Shown here in pieces: positions 16,639 through 24,620 of a DNA stretch of 61,441 nt. The DNA lies in assembly GCA_964428355.1 (NCBI GenBank), contig CAYRYU010000038.1, forward strand, positions 1 through 61,441, given 5' to 3'. The notes under the pieces were generated by a model. The model was not told the DNA's origin and searched no databases. It was given only the letters and a program-made list of their open reading frames with translations. The translations under genes and the position numbers were made by a program. Every line of letters starts with the position of its first letter. Position 1 is the first letter of the stretch. The stretch is from CAYRYU01 sp964428355. Its GTDB lineage: Bacteria; Muiribacteriota; Ozemobacteria; Ozemobacterales; Ozemobacteraceae.

Positions 16639-17616
16639 ATGAGAAAGATTCTCGCTTTCGTTCTCGTGGTTGGCCTTGCCACCGTTTTGTCCGGTTGTAG
16701 AATCGATGGTCTCTGGGGCTACGACGACGATACCGGCACCACCCTTGGTACCGGGACGGTTGTCAAAGCCACCGCGGTGACTCTGAAGGCTCTGGTTCCG
16801 GCTGGTGTCACTACCTCGGTTCGAAATTCGATCGTTGCCTTGACCGCGGCCGACCTTGGACTCAAAGTCACCATCGGTGGAGTTGAGCTCGATCTCGTTG
16901 TCGATGCCGATGGGAAACCGGTTCTTCTGAACGGGAACTACCAGTTTGAAAAGACCGTTACCTCGGCCACCGCCGGGTTCACCGACATCATCGCCAATGG
17001 TGGTGGAAACGCGTCACTCGTCATCACCTACCAGGGCGTGACCTACCCCGCCCAGAGCGTCGTCCTGACCACCACGGGCGCCACCTCCGTAACCCTTACC
17101 GTCACCCTGGCCAAGGCGATCGATACGACGACCGGAAACACCACCTTCACCCTTACTGGTGGCACCGGCATCACCGTTCCCACCACCCCGGTTGCGACCA
17201 CCACCAAACAGCTCCTGGTTGCCGGCGTCGAGTACAAGAAGGCTGATGGTACCACCTGGGCTACCCTTAACGGCGCTTCGGATGTTCCCATGACCAACAC
17301 CACCATTCGTGTCACCTTCAATGTCGCCGTGAACAAAGCCACCGATTCCTTCCTGATCAGGGCCACCTCCAAGAGCGGAACTTCTGCCGATCTTACCCAG
17401 GCCAATATCCCCGGGCTGATCACCGCCACCCTCGGTGGATCGGGCAAGGTGCTTACGATGGTTCTCAACCAGACCCAGTATGGCACCAAATCCCTGCACG
17501 CCGGGCAGACCTATACCCTTACCTTCGTCAATTCCACCGTTGAGAGAGCAGATGATGCCACTGTGAAGCTTCCCGCCAACTTCGTGTTGGCCAACACCTT
17601 CAAGATGGCCCAATAG
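16639..17616 (+). CDS. Lipoprotein, paralogue 3 of 3
   Basis: A 325-residue predicted lipoprotein with leader MRKILAFVLVVGLATVLSGC (Cys20) and mature start RIDGLWGYDDDTG. The body is Thr-rich with many TTG and TGG repeats. It ends with an SbsA/Big_5-like Ig domain (MTNTTIRVTFNVAVNKA through HAGQTYTLTFVNSTVERADD). The leader is a little more diverged than between copies 1 and 2, which suggests an older duplication. A strong terminator closes the cassette. The low-complexity Thr codons also create long antisense frames here that are not genes. Confidence 0.85.
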   Translation: MRKILAFVLVVGLATVLSGCRIDGLWGYDDDTGTTLGTGTVVKATAVTLKALVPAGVTTSVRNSIVALTAADLGLKVTIGGVELDLVVDADGKPVLLNGNYQFEKTVTSATAGFTDIIANGGGNASLVITYQGVTYPAQSVVLTTTGATSVTLTVTLAKAIDTTTGNTTFTLTGGTGITVPTTPVATTTKQLLVAGVEYKKADGTTWATLNGASDVPMTNTTIRVTFNVAVNKATDSFLIRATSKSGTSADLTQANIPGLITATLGGSGKVLTMVLNQTQYGTKSLHAGQTYTLTFVNSTVERADDATVKLPANFVLANTFKMAQ

Positions 17617-17632
17617 CTCCTTTTTCGGAAAA

Positions 17633-17668
17633 AAAAAGCCTTCCGGGGGTAACCCCGGAAGGCTTTTT
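17633..17668 (+). terminator. Strong rho-independent terminator
   Basis: GCCTTCCGGGG (17638-17648), loop GTAA, CCCCGGAAGGC (17653-17663), followed by TTTTT and preceded by an A-run, so the stem extends and the signal may work in both directions. It ends the three-lipoprotein cluster. Confidence 0.92.
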
Positions 17669-17714
17669 GCGAGAAGGTGCTTTCTTCTTTGATTAGAGAC
17701 GTGTATGGAGAAAG

Positions 17715-18338
17715 ATGCGGACCGCAAAGCAACAGAACGGGCGGCGATATACCTACGGGGATTATTGCTCGTGGGATGACGAGGGAAGATACGAACTGAT
17801 CGAGGGGGAGGTCTTCGACATGACTCCCGCTCCCTCGCGAACCCACTCGACGATCACGACGGGATTGGTTTTGGCTTTCGGGACCTTCCTGAAAGGGAAA
17901 CCGTGCGAAGTCCATGATGCGCCGTTCGACGTGCGTCTTCCCCAAGGAAATGAGCCCGACGAGGAAATCGAAACCGTAGTCCAGCCCGATGTTCTCGTGG
18001 TCTGCGACCCGAAGAAACTCGACGAGAAGGGGTGCCGCGGGGCTCCCGACCTGGTGGTCGAGATTCTCTCCCCCTCCACGGCCTCGAAAGATTGTATCAG
18101 AAAACGGGCTTTGTACGAGAAACACCGGGTCCGCGAGTTGTGGATCATCGACCCCGCCAACCGCATCGTCAGGATCAGTTCATTGGAAGCCGACGGCGGG
18201 TTCGGGAAGGACAGGATCTACTCGGCTGAAGACTCCGTCGAGGTCGGGATCTTCCCGGGCTTCAAGGTCGATCTGATGGATGTCTTCCCGCCGCTTCCTC
18301 CCAAGGTCGTCCGGGAACCTCCCCCGAGATTCGGCTGA
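17715..18338 (+). CDS. Uma2 family (DUF820) endonuclease-like protein
   Basis: A 207-residue member of the Uma2/DUF820 family, which has a PD-(D/E)XK nuclease fold. Visible signatures are the N-terminal YGDYCSWDDEGRYELIEGEV, the QPDVLVVCD strand, PDLVVEILSPSTASKD with the acidic residue of the active site, then KRALYEKHRVRELWIIDP. The ATG follows GGAGAAAG. Members of this family occur in many copies in Cyanobacteria, Chloroflexi and planctomycete-like genomes. Their biological job is unclear and some may come from mobile elements. It is a single gene between a terminator and the convergent miaA. Confidence 0.9.
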   Translation: MRTAKQQNGRRYTYGDYCSWDDEGRYELIEGEVFDMTPAPSRTHSTITTGLVLAFGTFLKGKPCEVHDAPFDVRLPQGNEPDEEIETVVQPDVLVVCDPKKLDEKGCRGAPDLVVEILSPSTASKDCIRKRALYEKHRVRELWIIDPANRIVRISSLEADGGFGKDRIYSAEDSVEVGIFPGFKVDLMDVFPPLPPKVVREPPPRFG

Positions 18339-18362
18339 AAGGCTCCCAGAGCCTCACCCTTT

Positions 18363-19274
18363 TCATTTCCCGAGGAAAGCTTCAACCTCCCGAAGGACAT
18401 TCTCCTGCACCCCGGGTTTGGAAAGGTCCGTGAACGGGACTCCCGGCCGCTTCCGGAACCAGGTTTCCTGGCGTTTGGCATACTGGCGTGTATGAAGGCG
18501 GATCGCCGAATCCACCTTCCCGACCGTGGAGGCACCCAGAAAAAAAGGCACCCATTCGGAGTAGCCGATCGTCTTCATGCCGGGGGACTCCTCGCCGAAG
18601 CGGTCGAAGACGGCCCGTGCTTCCGCCTCGAGGCCTTCACCGATCATCCGACCGGTACGCTCCGCAATCCGTTGTTCCAGAATGGCACGAGGCATGGTAA
18701 CTACGATGGGAAGCACTTCCGCCTCGAGCGGGACCCTCTTTTCCAGGGCCTTCCCGAGGGGTTCTCCGGATGCCAGGACGATCTCGAGTGCCCGGACGAC
18801 GCGGCGGGGGTTCCGGACATCGATCAGGCCGTCGGCTTCGGGGCTCAGGCGGCGTAGGTCTTGTACAAGTGAATCCAAACCCTCGGCGTCGAGGCGGTCT
18901 TCCAGCTCGGCCCGGAGCCGCGTTTCTCCCGTGTCCTTCGGAAGCCCTTGTACCAGGGCTTCGAAGTAGAACCCGGTCCCGCCTACCAGCAGAGGCCTCT
19001 TTCCGGCCTTCCAGAGCGATTCGAGAAGGGGACGGGCTTCCCGGGCGAAATCTCCCGCGCTGAACCGGCGGTCGGGCTCGACCAGGTCGAGCAGGTGGTG
19101 CGGGATCTCCTTCCTTTCCTCGGGGGACGGTTTCGCGGTCCCGATGTCCATTCCCCGGAAAACCTGGCGGGAGTCACAGTTGACGATCTCGAACCCGGAC
19201 CGCCGGGCCAGCTCGAGCGCGAGGGCGGATTTCCCGCACGCCGTCGGCCCCAACACCGCCACCAGCTTTTTCAA
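18363..19274 (-). CDS. miaA: tRNA dimethylallyltransferase
   Basis: MiaA transfers a dimethylallyl group to N6 of adenosine 37 in tRNAs that read codons starting with U. The 303-residue protein is full length. It has the P-loop GPTACGKS (9-16), DSRQVFRGMDIGTAKP and HHLLDLVEP for substrate binding, and LLVGGTGFYFEALVQGL in the centre. The C-terminal part has RQYAKRQETWFRKRP. It lies downstream of mutL on the same strand, as in many bacteria, but a 250-bp inverted-repeat element separates the two here. Confidence 0.97.
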   Translation of the reverse strand: MKKLVAVLGPTACGKSALALELARRSGFEIVNCDSRQVFRGMDIGTAKPSPEERKEIPHHLLDLVEPDRRFSAGDFAREARPLLESLWKAGKRPLLVGGTGFYFEALVQGLPKDTGETRLRAELEDRLDAEGLDSLVQDLRRLSPEADGLIDVRNPRRVVRALEIVLASGEPLGKALEKRVPLEAEVLPIVVTMPRAILEQRIAERTGRMIGEGLEAEARAVFDRFGEESPGMKTIGYSEWVPFFLGASTVGKVDSAIRLHTRQYAKRQETWFRKRPGVPFTDLSKPGVQENVLREVEAFLGK

Positions 19275-19301
19275 TCAGAATCCTCATGGGGACCGGAACA
19301 T

Positions 19302-19512
19302 GCCACAGAGCTCACAGAGGTCACAGAGAGGGGATGGAAAGGGAGGGGAGGAAGGGAGAGTGGGAAATGAAGGATCTAATGGAGATCACAGGGAAATCCT
19401 CCGGACTCCATCGAATTGATGGACCTCTATGGCGCAACCAATGATCCTTTCGGTAAACTCATCTCCCATTCGCTTTTCGCTCCTCCTCTGTGCTCTCTAT
19501 GACCTCTGTGGC
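19302..19512. repeat. Inverted-repeat element between miaA and mutL
   Basis: The left arm GCCACAGAGCTCACAGAGG (from 19302) is mirrored by CCTCTGTG...CCTCTGTGGC (about 19484-19512). They enclose about 150 bp with no gene. Both arms belong to the CACAGAG family also found near 13.5 and 21.5 kb. The layout, terminal inverted arms around a non-coding core, is MITE-like but I see no target-site duplication. Confidence 0.7.
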
Positions 19513-19530
19513 TTCCCGGCGTTGCCCTGG

Positions 19531-21414
19531 TCAGGTTCTCAGGAAGGAGCGCTCTATGGCCTTGGAGGTGATCCGGAGTGCGACGGGGCGTCCGTGCGGA
19601 CAGGTGAAGGGATTCGGGGTCTTGAGCAGTTGCTCGAGCAAGGATTTCATTTCCGATTCCAGAAGCGGATCGCCGGCCTTGACCGCATTCTTGCAGGCCA
19701 TCATCTTCAGGAGATCGCCTTTGATTTCCTCCACGGTCCTGGTTTCCCAGTTTCCGAGTACCGCCCCGAGCAGTTCCTGTATGATTTCCGAGTCGCCCGG
19801 CTTTCCGTTGAGGATCGGAACGGCGGTGGCGTAATACTGACCGTCTTCCTCCTCGTGGATCGAAAAACCCAGCTCCCGGAACTCCCCGCCGCGCTCTTTG
19901 ACGATCATGCGTTCGGAGGGCAGGAGCTTCAGCGGAATGGGGAAGAGAAGCTGCTGGGAAGCGATCCGGGTGTCCCGGTATGCCTTGATGTATGTGTCGA
20001 ACAGGACCCGCTCGTGAGCCGCATGTTGATCGACGATGAACATCCCCTCACGGTCTTCCCCCAGCAGGTAGCTCTGGAGCAGTTGCCCCAGGATTCGCGG
20101 TTCGCTGAGGGTTTTCACGGGTTCGAACGGACCCGCGACCGATGCGGGTCCAAGCCGCTCGGCTGTCTCCCCCAGATCGTAGATTCTTGGCTTGTCCGGC
20201 ATCGGACGCGGGGCGGAAGGCCCAAAATGCGGAAACAGCGACCCCTGGAGGTTCTCTTCACTTCCCCGGTTCTCCCTCAGCGACCCTCCATCGGGATAGG
20301 TTTCCCCGTGCTTCTGGGCCTGGTCGCCAAGGGAGCCTGGCCTCACCTGGGCTGGGTCATTCCCGAGAAGGCCCGTGTCGGATCCAGTTCCGGAGGGGGG
20401 GAGCATGCTCAAGCCTGAAAGACTCGACTGGACGACGTCCCAGACCGCACCAAAGACGGAGCGTTCGTCGCGGAACCGGACCTCGGTCTTCTGTGGGTGG
20501 ACATTTACGTCCACCAGCTCAGGGGGCATCCGGATATCTAGGACGAGGACCGGGTATCTGCCTTTCGGAAAGAAGGCGGAAAGGGCTTTGGCGATCGCCT
20601 GGGAAACCAGTTTCGAACGGACGAAGCGCCGGTTGACCATGACCGTCATGTATCTCGGGGAAGGCCGGGCTTCGTTTGGCATGGAGATGAAACCCCGGAT
20701 GTCGAAACCGGACTGCCGGGCTCCTCCACCTTCCTTGAGCGGAACGAGCGTTTTGGCCACCTGGGGCCCGTAGACGGAGATGATGGAATCCAGCAGGTTT
20801 CCCGAGCCGGTCGAGGTCGCGAGCGGAATGTTGTTGCGGGTAAACTTGAATGCGAGTTCGGGATATCCGAGGATGTAATGGCAGACGATGTCCGAAATCT
20901 GTGCCATCTCGACTTGTTGCGATTTGAGGAACTTCCGCCGTGCGGGGACGTTGAAGAACAGGTTCTTCACCTGGATTCTAGTCCCCCTCGGGATCTGGTC
21001 GGCATCAACGCCGATGATCCGGCCGCCTTCGATGTTAACCCTCGTTCCACAAGGTGCCACTTGGGCTTTCGTCACGAGGGTGACTCTCGAGACGGCGGCA
21101 ATCGTGGCGAGAGCTTCCCCCCTGAAGCCCAGGGTGTTCAGGATCTCGAGATCCTCTTCGGACTTGATCTTGCTCGTTGCATGCGGGGAAAAGGCCAGGA
21201 CTGCATCCTGCTGGGACATTCCAGCCCCGTCGTCGGTTATCTCGACGAGCTTGAGCCCACCGTCCTTGACCTCCACCTCGATGTGCCGTGCCCCCGCGTC
21301 GATCGAGTTCTCGACAAGTTCCTTGACGACGGAAGATGGCCGCTCAACGACCTCGCCAGCGGCGATCTTGTCCACGACTTCCTGCGGAAGGACCTTTATC
21401 AGCCCGGTTTCCAT
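19531..21414 (-). CDS. mutL: DNA mismatch repair protein MutL
   Basis: MutL couples mismatch recognition by MutS to strand removal. The protein has about 627 residues. The N-terminal GHKL ATPase has ENSIDAGA, DDGAGM and TLGFRGEAL. A Pro/Gly-rich linker follows, then the C-terminal dimerisation domain with DQHAAHERVLFD, MACKNAVKAG and CPHGRP. These match the endonuclease-type MutL motifs, although the last Glu of DQHA-x2-E-x4-E is Asp. I start at the second of two adjacent ATGs (21414) because GAGGGG then has a workable spacing; the far upstream start at 21555 lies in repeat sequence. mutS is 3 kb away on the same strand. Confidence 0.96.
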   Translation of the reverse strand: METGLIKVLPQEVVDKIAAGEVVERPSSVVKELVENSIDAGARHIEVEVKDGGLKLVEITDDGAGMSQQDAVLAFSPHATSKIKSEEDLEILNTLGFRGEALATIAAVSRVTLVTKAQVAPCGTRVNIEGGRIIGVDADQIPRGTRIQVKNLFFNVPARRKFLKSQQVEMAQISDIVCHYILGYPELAFKFTRNNIPLATSTGSGNLLDSIISVYGPQVAKTLVPLKEGGGARQSGFDIRGFISMPNEARPSPRYMTVMVNRRFVRSKLVSQAIAKALSAFFPKGRYPVLVLDIRMPPELVDVNVHPQKTEVRFRDERSVFGAVWDVVQSSLSGLSMLPPSGTGSDTGLLGNDPAQVRPGSLGDQAQKHGETYPDGGSLRENRGSEENLQGSLFPHFGPSAPRPMPDKPRIYDLGETAERLGPASVAGPFEPVKTLSEPRILGQLLQSYLLGEDREGMFIVDQHAAHERVLFDTYIKAYRDTRIASQQLLFPIPLKLLPSERMIVKERGGEFRELGFSIHEEEDGQYYATAVPILNGKPGDSEIIQELLGAVLGNWETRTVEEIKGDLLKMMACKNAVKAGDPLLESEMKSLLEQLLKTPNPFTCPHGRPVALRITSKAIERSFLRT

Positions 21415-21494
21415 CATCCCCTCTGGAAATTGGGATGAACCATGATACCAGATACGTTGCCGGAAAGGTATTCCCTGGTCACCACGAAGAATTG

Positions 21495-21582
21495 GCCACA
21501 GAGCCCCGGAGAGCACAGAGACAATCGAGTCGAAAGATTGGGCCCCCCACTCCAATCTCCGTGAGCTCGGTGACTCGGTGGC
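21495..21582. repeat. Inverted-repeat element between the sigma-factor gene and mutL
   Basis: GCCACAGAG with a following GAGCACAGAG (21495-21520) faces CTCCGTGAGCTCGGTGACTCGGTGGC (21557-21582). It is the shortest clear copy of the CACAGAG family. It fills the gap between the sigma-factor stop and the mutL start. Confidence 0.65.
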
Positions 21583-21590
21583 TTATTGGG

Positions 21591-22451
21591 TCAGGAGCGG
21601 AAGATGTCGAGGCGGCTGGAACGGCTCGGATGGCGCAGCTTCTGGATCGCCTGAAACTCGATCTGACGGACGCGCTCCCGGGTCAGGCCGAGGAGTTTTC
21701 CAATTTCCTCGAGAGTATGTGCCCGGGTCTGCTGGAGCCCGAACCTATGCTTGATGACGATCTTCTCCCTTTCGGTCAGGACCGAAAGAACCTTCTGGAT
21801 CTCCTCTGTGAAGGCCTTCCTCTCGGCCAGGGTAAGGGGATCCGCATTGGGATCGGTGATCACATCCCTCAGGAAGAGGTCCTCGTCAAGGTCCACGGGA
21901 GTGGTGTCCATGGAAACCACGATCGGGGAATCCGCCAGAAACTTCCGGAGCTCCTGGCTCTTCATCTGCGCGGCCTCAGCGAGCTCGTCCAGGGTCGGTT
22001 TGCGGTTGAGCTTCTTGTTGAGAGATTCCTCCAGCTTTTTCAGCTTGAGTCCGAGATGGACACGATTGAGGGGAATCCTTATCGGATGCGTGTGAAGAGA
22101 GATCACCTGGATCATGGCCTGACGGATCCACCATACCGCGTACGATATGAAACGGACATTCCGGTCGAACTGGAACCTGCGGACCGCCCTCATCAAACCC
22201 AGGTTCCCCACCGCGATCAGGTCCTCGAACGGGACGTCGTTGATGAACTTGTACCGCTTCGCGACAGAGACCACGAAACGAAGGTTGGCGAGTATCAGCC
22301 GGGCTTTCGCCCGCGGGTCGCCGGCCTTGACCTTCTGGAGAAGGAGTTCTTCCTCACGTCTCGAAAGGGGAGGGTGCTTTTTCAGATCCTGGAAATACTG
22401 CTTGACCAGGTAATCTGCTGCGGCGTTCCTCTTGAATGAGGATCGGCTCAT
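21591..22451 (-). CDS. RNA polymerase sigma-70 family factor (group 1/2 type)
   Basis: About 286 residues. A short region 1.2-like helix is followed by region 2 with the core-binding and -10 recognition block (VSVAKRYKFINDVPFEDLIAVG, RFQFDRNVRFISYAVWWIRQAM). Region 3 follows, then region 4 with a helix-turn-helix (HTLEEIGKLLGLTRERVRQIE). It lacks the long region 1.1 of RpoD, which points to an alternative RpoD-like factor such as RpoS or RpoH, or to a short primary sigma. I prefer the ATG at 22451; an in-frame GTG at 22556 would add 35 basic residues. It follows the DUF2325 gene closely and probably shares its transcript. Confidence 0.9.
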   Translation of the reverse strand: MSRSSFKRNAAADYLVKQYFQDLKKHPPLSRREEELLLQKVKAGDPRAKARLILANLRFVVSVAKRYKFINDVPFEDLIAVGNLGLMRAVRRFQFDRNVRFISYAVWWIRQAMIQVISLHTHPIRIPLNRVHLGLKLKKLEESLNKKLNRKPTLDELAEAAQMKSQELRKFLADSPIVVSMDTTPVDLDEDLFLRDVITDPNADPLTLAERKAFTEEIQKVLSVLTEREKIVIKHRFGLQQTRAHTLEEIGKLLGLTRERVRQIEFQAIQKLRHPSRSSRLDIFRS

Positions 22452-22604
22452 CGGCCCGACCTTGGCATGAATTCTCCTTGCGGGAAAACCTTTTTTCCCA
22501 TTCTCCAGTATCGGCTGGGAAGGGGATTTCCTTAACAGCCCCTTTTTGCCCGCCACCGACCCGGAGGGGATGGAGGTCAGCTCCGAGGCACTGGGCCTCA
22601 GCTT

Positions 22605-24620
22605 TCAGGGTTTCCTGGTCGCACCCAGCCTTTCCGAAAGGACCGCCAGGACTCCGGAAAGACCCCGCCGCGGGCAGTAACAGATCGGGACCCCGGAAAT
22701 CTCGGCTCCAGCCAGCAGTTCTCTCAGTACGGTGTGGGAGATCTGGCGCAGGATGACGGTGACAAGGTCGAACCCCCCCATTCCGGCCCGGACTCCCCCG
22801 ATGTCCTCGAATCCGCTCAACCACTCCACGTTCAGATCGAAGCGACCGAAAAACTCCTTGAACCTCGGACCCACGTGATCTCCTCCGATGATCAGGACCC
22901 TTTCACCATGGAAGTTGGGGAGTTCGCCGGGCTCGGGAACGGCCTGGCTGCCTGGTTCCTCGAGGCAGACCGAACATAATTGATCCTTCTTGCATTTCCG
23001 GGGAAAGGGAAAAATACCGGCTCGGGAAAGGCACTCGGACCTTCCGCAAACGGGTCGGGTCGGAAGGGTGGTCCGAAGTTGGAAAAGCACCGAATCAGCG
23101 GAGGATTCGAATTCGATCCGGTCCTCGGCTTCGGAGAAGGGGATTCCCGTTTCGCGAAGCCATTTCGTGAACCCGGCCCGATCGAAATTGATGAGGCCCA
23201 GTGCCTTGCGGATCCTCGAGAAGGAAAGGCCGCGTTCTGCCGCTTCATTCGCGGGTGCGTTCAAGGATCGGAGTCGGAATACCCCCCATGGTCGATCCCC
23301 GAAAGCGGGGAGGAGGGTCCCCGAGACCACCGAACCCGGGGGAATCCTGGCATAGGGACAGTGGATGGGAATGCAGCCCTCGTCCGTCTCGACCCATCCG
23401 TCGTTCCCGGAAACATGCAGGGTTCCAATGCATTCCGTCTTTTGCGACAATTCGAGGCTTGCCAGGGAGAAACTTCCACCCGTTCCATCGGGGAGAGCGG
23501 CGACCCATTCGCCCACCAGAGGCTCCTCACCAGGCGGGAAAGAACCCCGGATCGCGCAAGGTTCCGCCCCCGGGCTGTCGAGGACCCAGAGTTTTCCGCC
23601 TCCCTGCGGGTCTGAGGAAAAACCGAGCAGTTTGCCAACGATCCTTCCCCGGAGTTGCCGGATCTGGTCCTCCGCGCCCTTCAAAGCCCTTTTTAGGCTC
23701 TCCGCCTGACGATCGCCGGATTCGCGATCCTTCGCCGAGTCACGGAGGCGGTCCAGTTCGCCCTCGAGCCGTTCGATCGTGGCATCCCGCCGGCCGATTG
23801 CCGCCTCGAGGCTGCCGATCCTTTCCTCCAGAAGTCGGGAATCGGGTCTGGGTTCCCGGGAAACGACCGGAGGGGAAGGCGGGACGGGGTGGGAATCCTG
23901 GGACTGATTGGAAAGCCCTTCCAATCGGCTTTTCAATCCCGTGATCTCGTTTCGCATCGCATCGTTGGTTTTCCGGAGGCCCGCAAGTTCCTCACCTTGG
24001 GCTGAAACCTTGGATTGGAGGCGGGAACGATCCTCCTCGATCTCCCTGATGCGTTTCCGAAGCGACCGGAGTTCTTCCTTGAGGGCGGGTTCCCCGGCAG
24101 GAGGTTGCGGGGGTATGGAATGGGTTTCGGGGGGGGAAGCCGTGGAGGATGATTCCTCGGAAGGGTGGGGGAGTCGGGTTTCCTGGGGAGCGGTTTCCCG
24201 CGCTTTCCTTAGAAATGTGTCGAGTGTAATTCGGGCGGCTTCGCGGGGGTCGATCCTTGAAAGGATGGCCACCTTTGCGGGTGGGCCGAATTCCCCTTTT
24301 TCGAGTCGTTCCCCGATCGTGCCATCTGGTGAGACGGTCGTGAAGCTCATCACAGTCGGGTTCGCGGCAACCCACTCCAGGAGGAGGACCCTGCGCAATG
24401 CGGCCTCTCCCCGGCAGTAACGGAGAACGATATCGGCAACCCGTTGGCGGTTGGCGATCCGGCCGCCCTTCAGGAAAGGGGCGCATTGCCTCTGGAGCCG
24501 GGGGTTGGGCGCGACAAGGCCGAAAAGAAGGGAATCGGGCGTGTCCCGGATGATCATTCCGATCAGCTCGAGATCTTCCTGCAGGCGGGCGAAGATCGGA
24601 TCCCAGAAGGGGTCAGCCAT
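22605..24620 (-). CDS. Coiled-coil protein with C-terminal DUF2325 domain
   Basis: A 671-residue soluble protein. Residues 1-140 are helical, resembling a winged or armadillo-like domain. A Pro/Ser linker follows, then a coiled coil at about 180-330 (heptads in RSLRKRIREIEEDRSRLQSK). A middle beta-rich region is followed by a DUF2325 domain at about 575-665, with RVLIIGGDHVGPRFKEF and the conserved late serine-histidine pair in ILRQISHTVLRELL. DUF2325 proteins have no established function; the fold recalls a Rossmann-like domain. Four cysteines (CGRSECLSRAG, CKKDQLCSVC) could bind zinc. The start overlaps the mutS stop by 8 bp, so it is translated with mutS. Confidence 0.8.
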   Translation of the reverse strand: MADPFWDPIFARLQEDLELIGMIIRDTPDSLLFGLVAPNPRLQRQCAPFLKGGRIANRQRVADIVLRYCRGEAALRRVLLLEWVAANPTVMSFTTVSPDGTIGERLEKGEFGPPAKVAILSRIDPREAARITLDTFLRKARETAPQETRLPHPSEESSSTASPPETHSIPPQPPAGEPALKEELRSLRKRIREIEEDRSRLQSKVSAQGEELAGLRKTNDAMRNEITGLKSRLEGLSNQSQDSHPVPPSPPVVSREPRPDSRLLEERIGSLEAAIGRRDATIERLEGELDRLRDSAKDRESGDRQAESLKRALKGAEDQIRQLRGRIVGKLLGFSSDPQGGGKLWVLDSPGAEPCAIRGSFPPGEEPLVGEWVAALPDGTGGSFSLASLELSQKTECIGTLHVSGNDGWVETDEGCIPIHCPYARIPPGSVVSGTLLPAFGDRPWGVFRLRSLNAPANEAAERGLSFSRIRKALGLINFDRAGFTKWLRETGIPFSEAEDRIEFESSADSVLFQLRTTLPTRPVCGRSECLSRAGIFPFPRKCKKDQLCSVCLEEPGSQAVPEPGELPNFHGERVLIIGGDHVGPRFKEFFGRFDLNVEWLSGFEDIGGVRAGMGGFDLVTVILRQISHTVLRELLAGAEISGVPICYCPRRGLSGVLAVLSERLGATRKP

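Noticed and set aside
14495..17727. Long antisense frames opposite the three lipoproteins
   Set aside because: They arise from repeated Thr and Val codons read backwards. The plus strand has promoters, ribosome-binding sites and lipoboxes.
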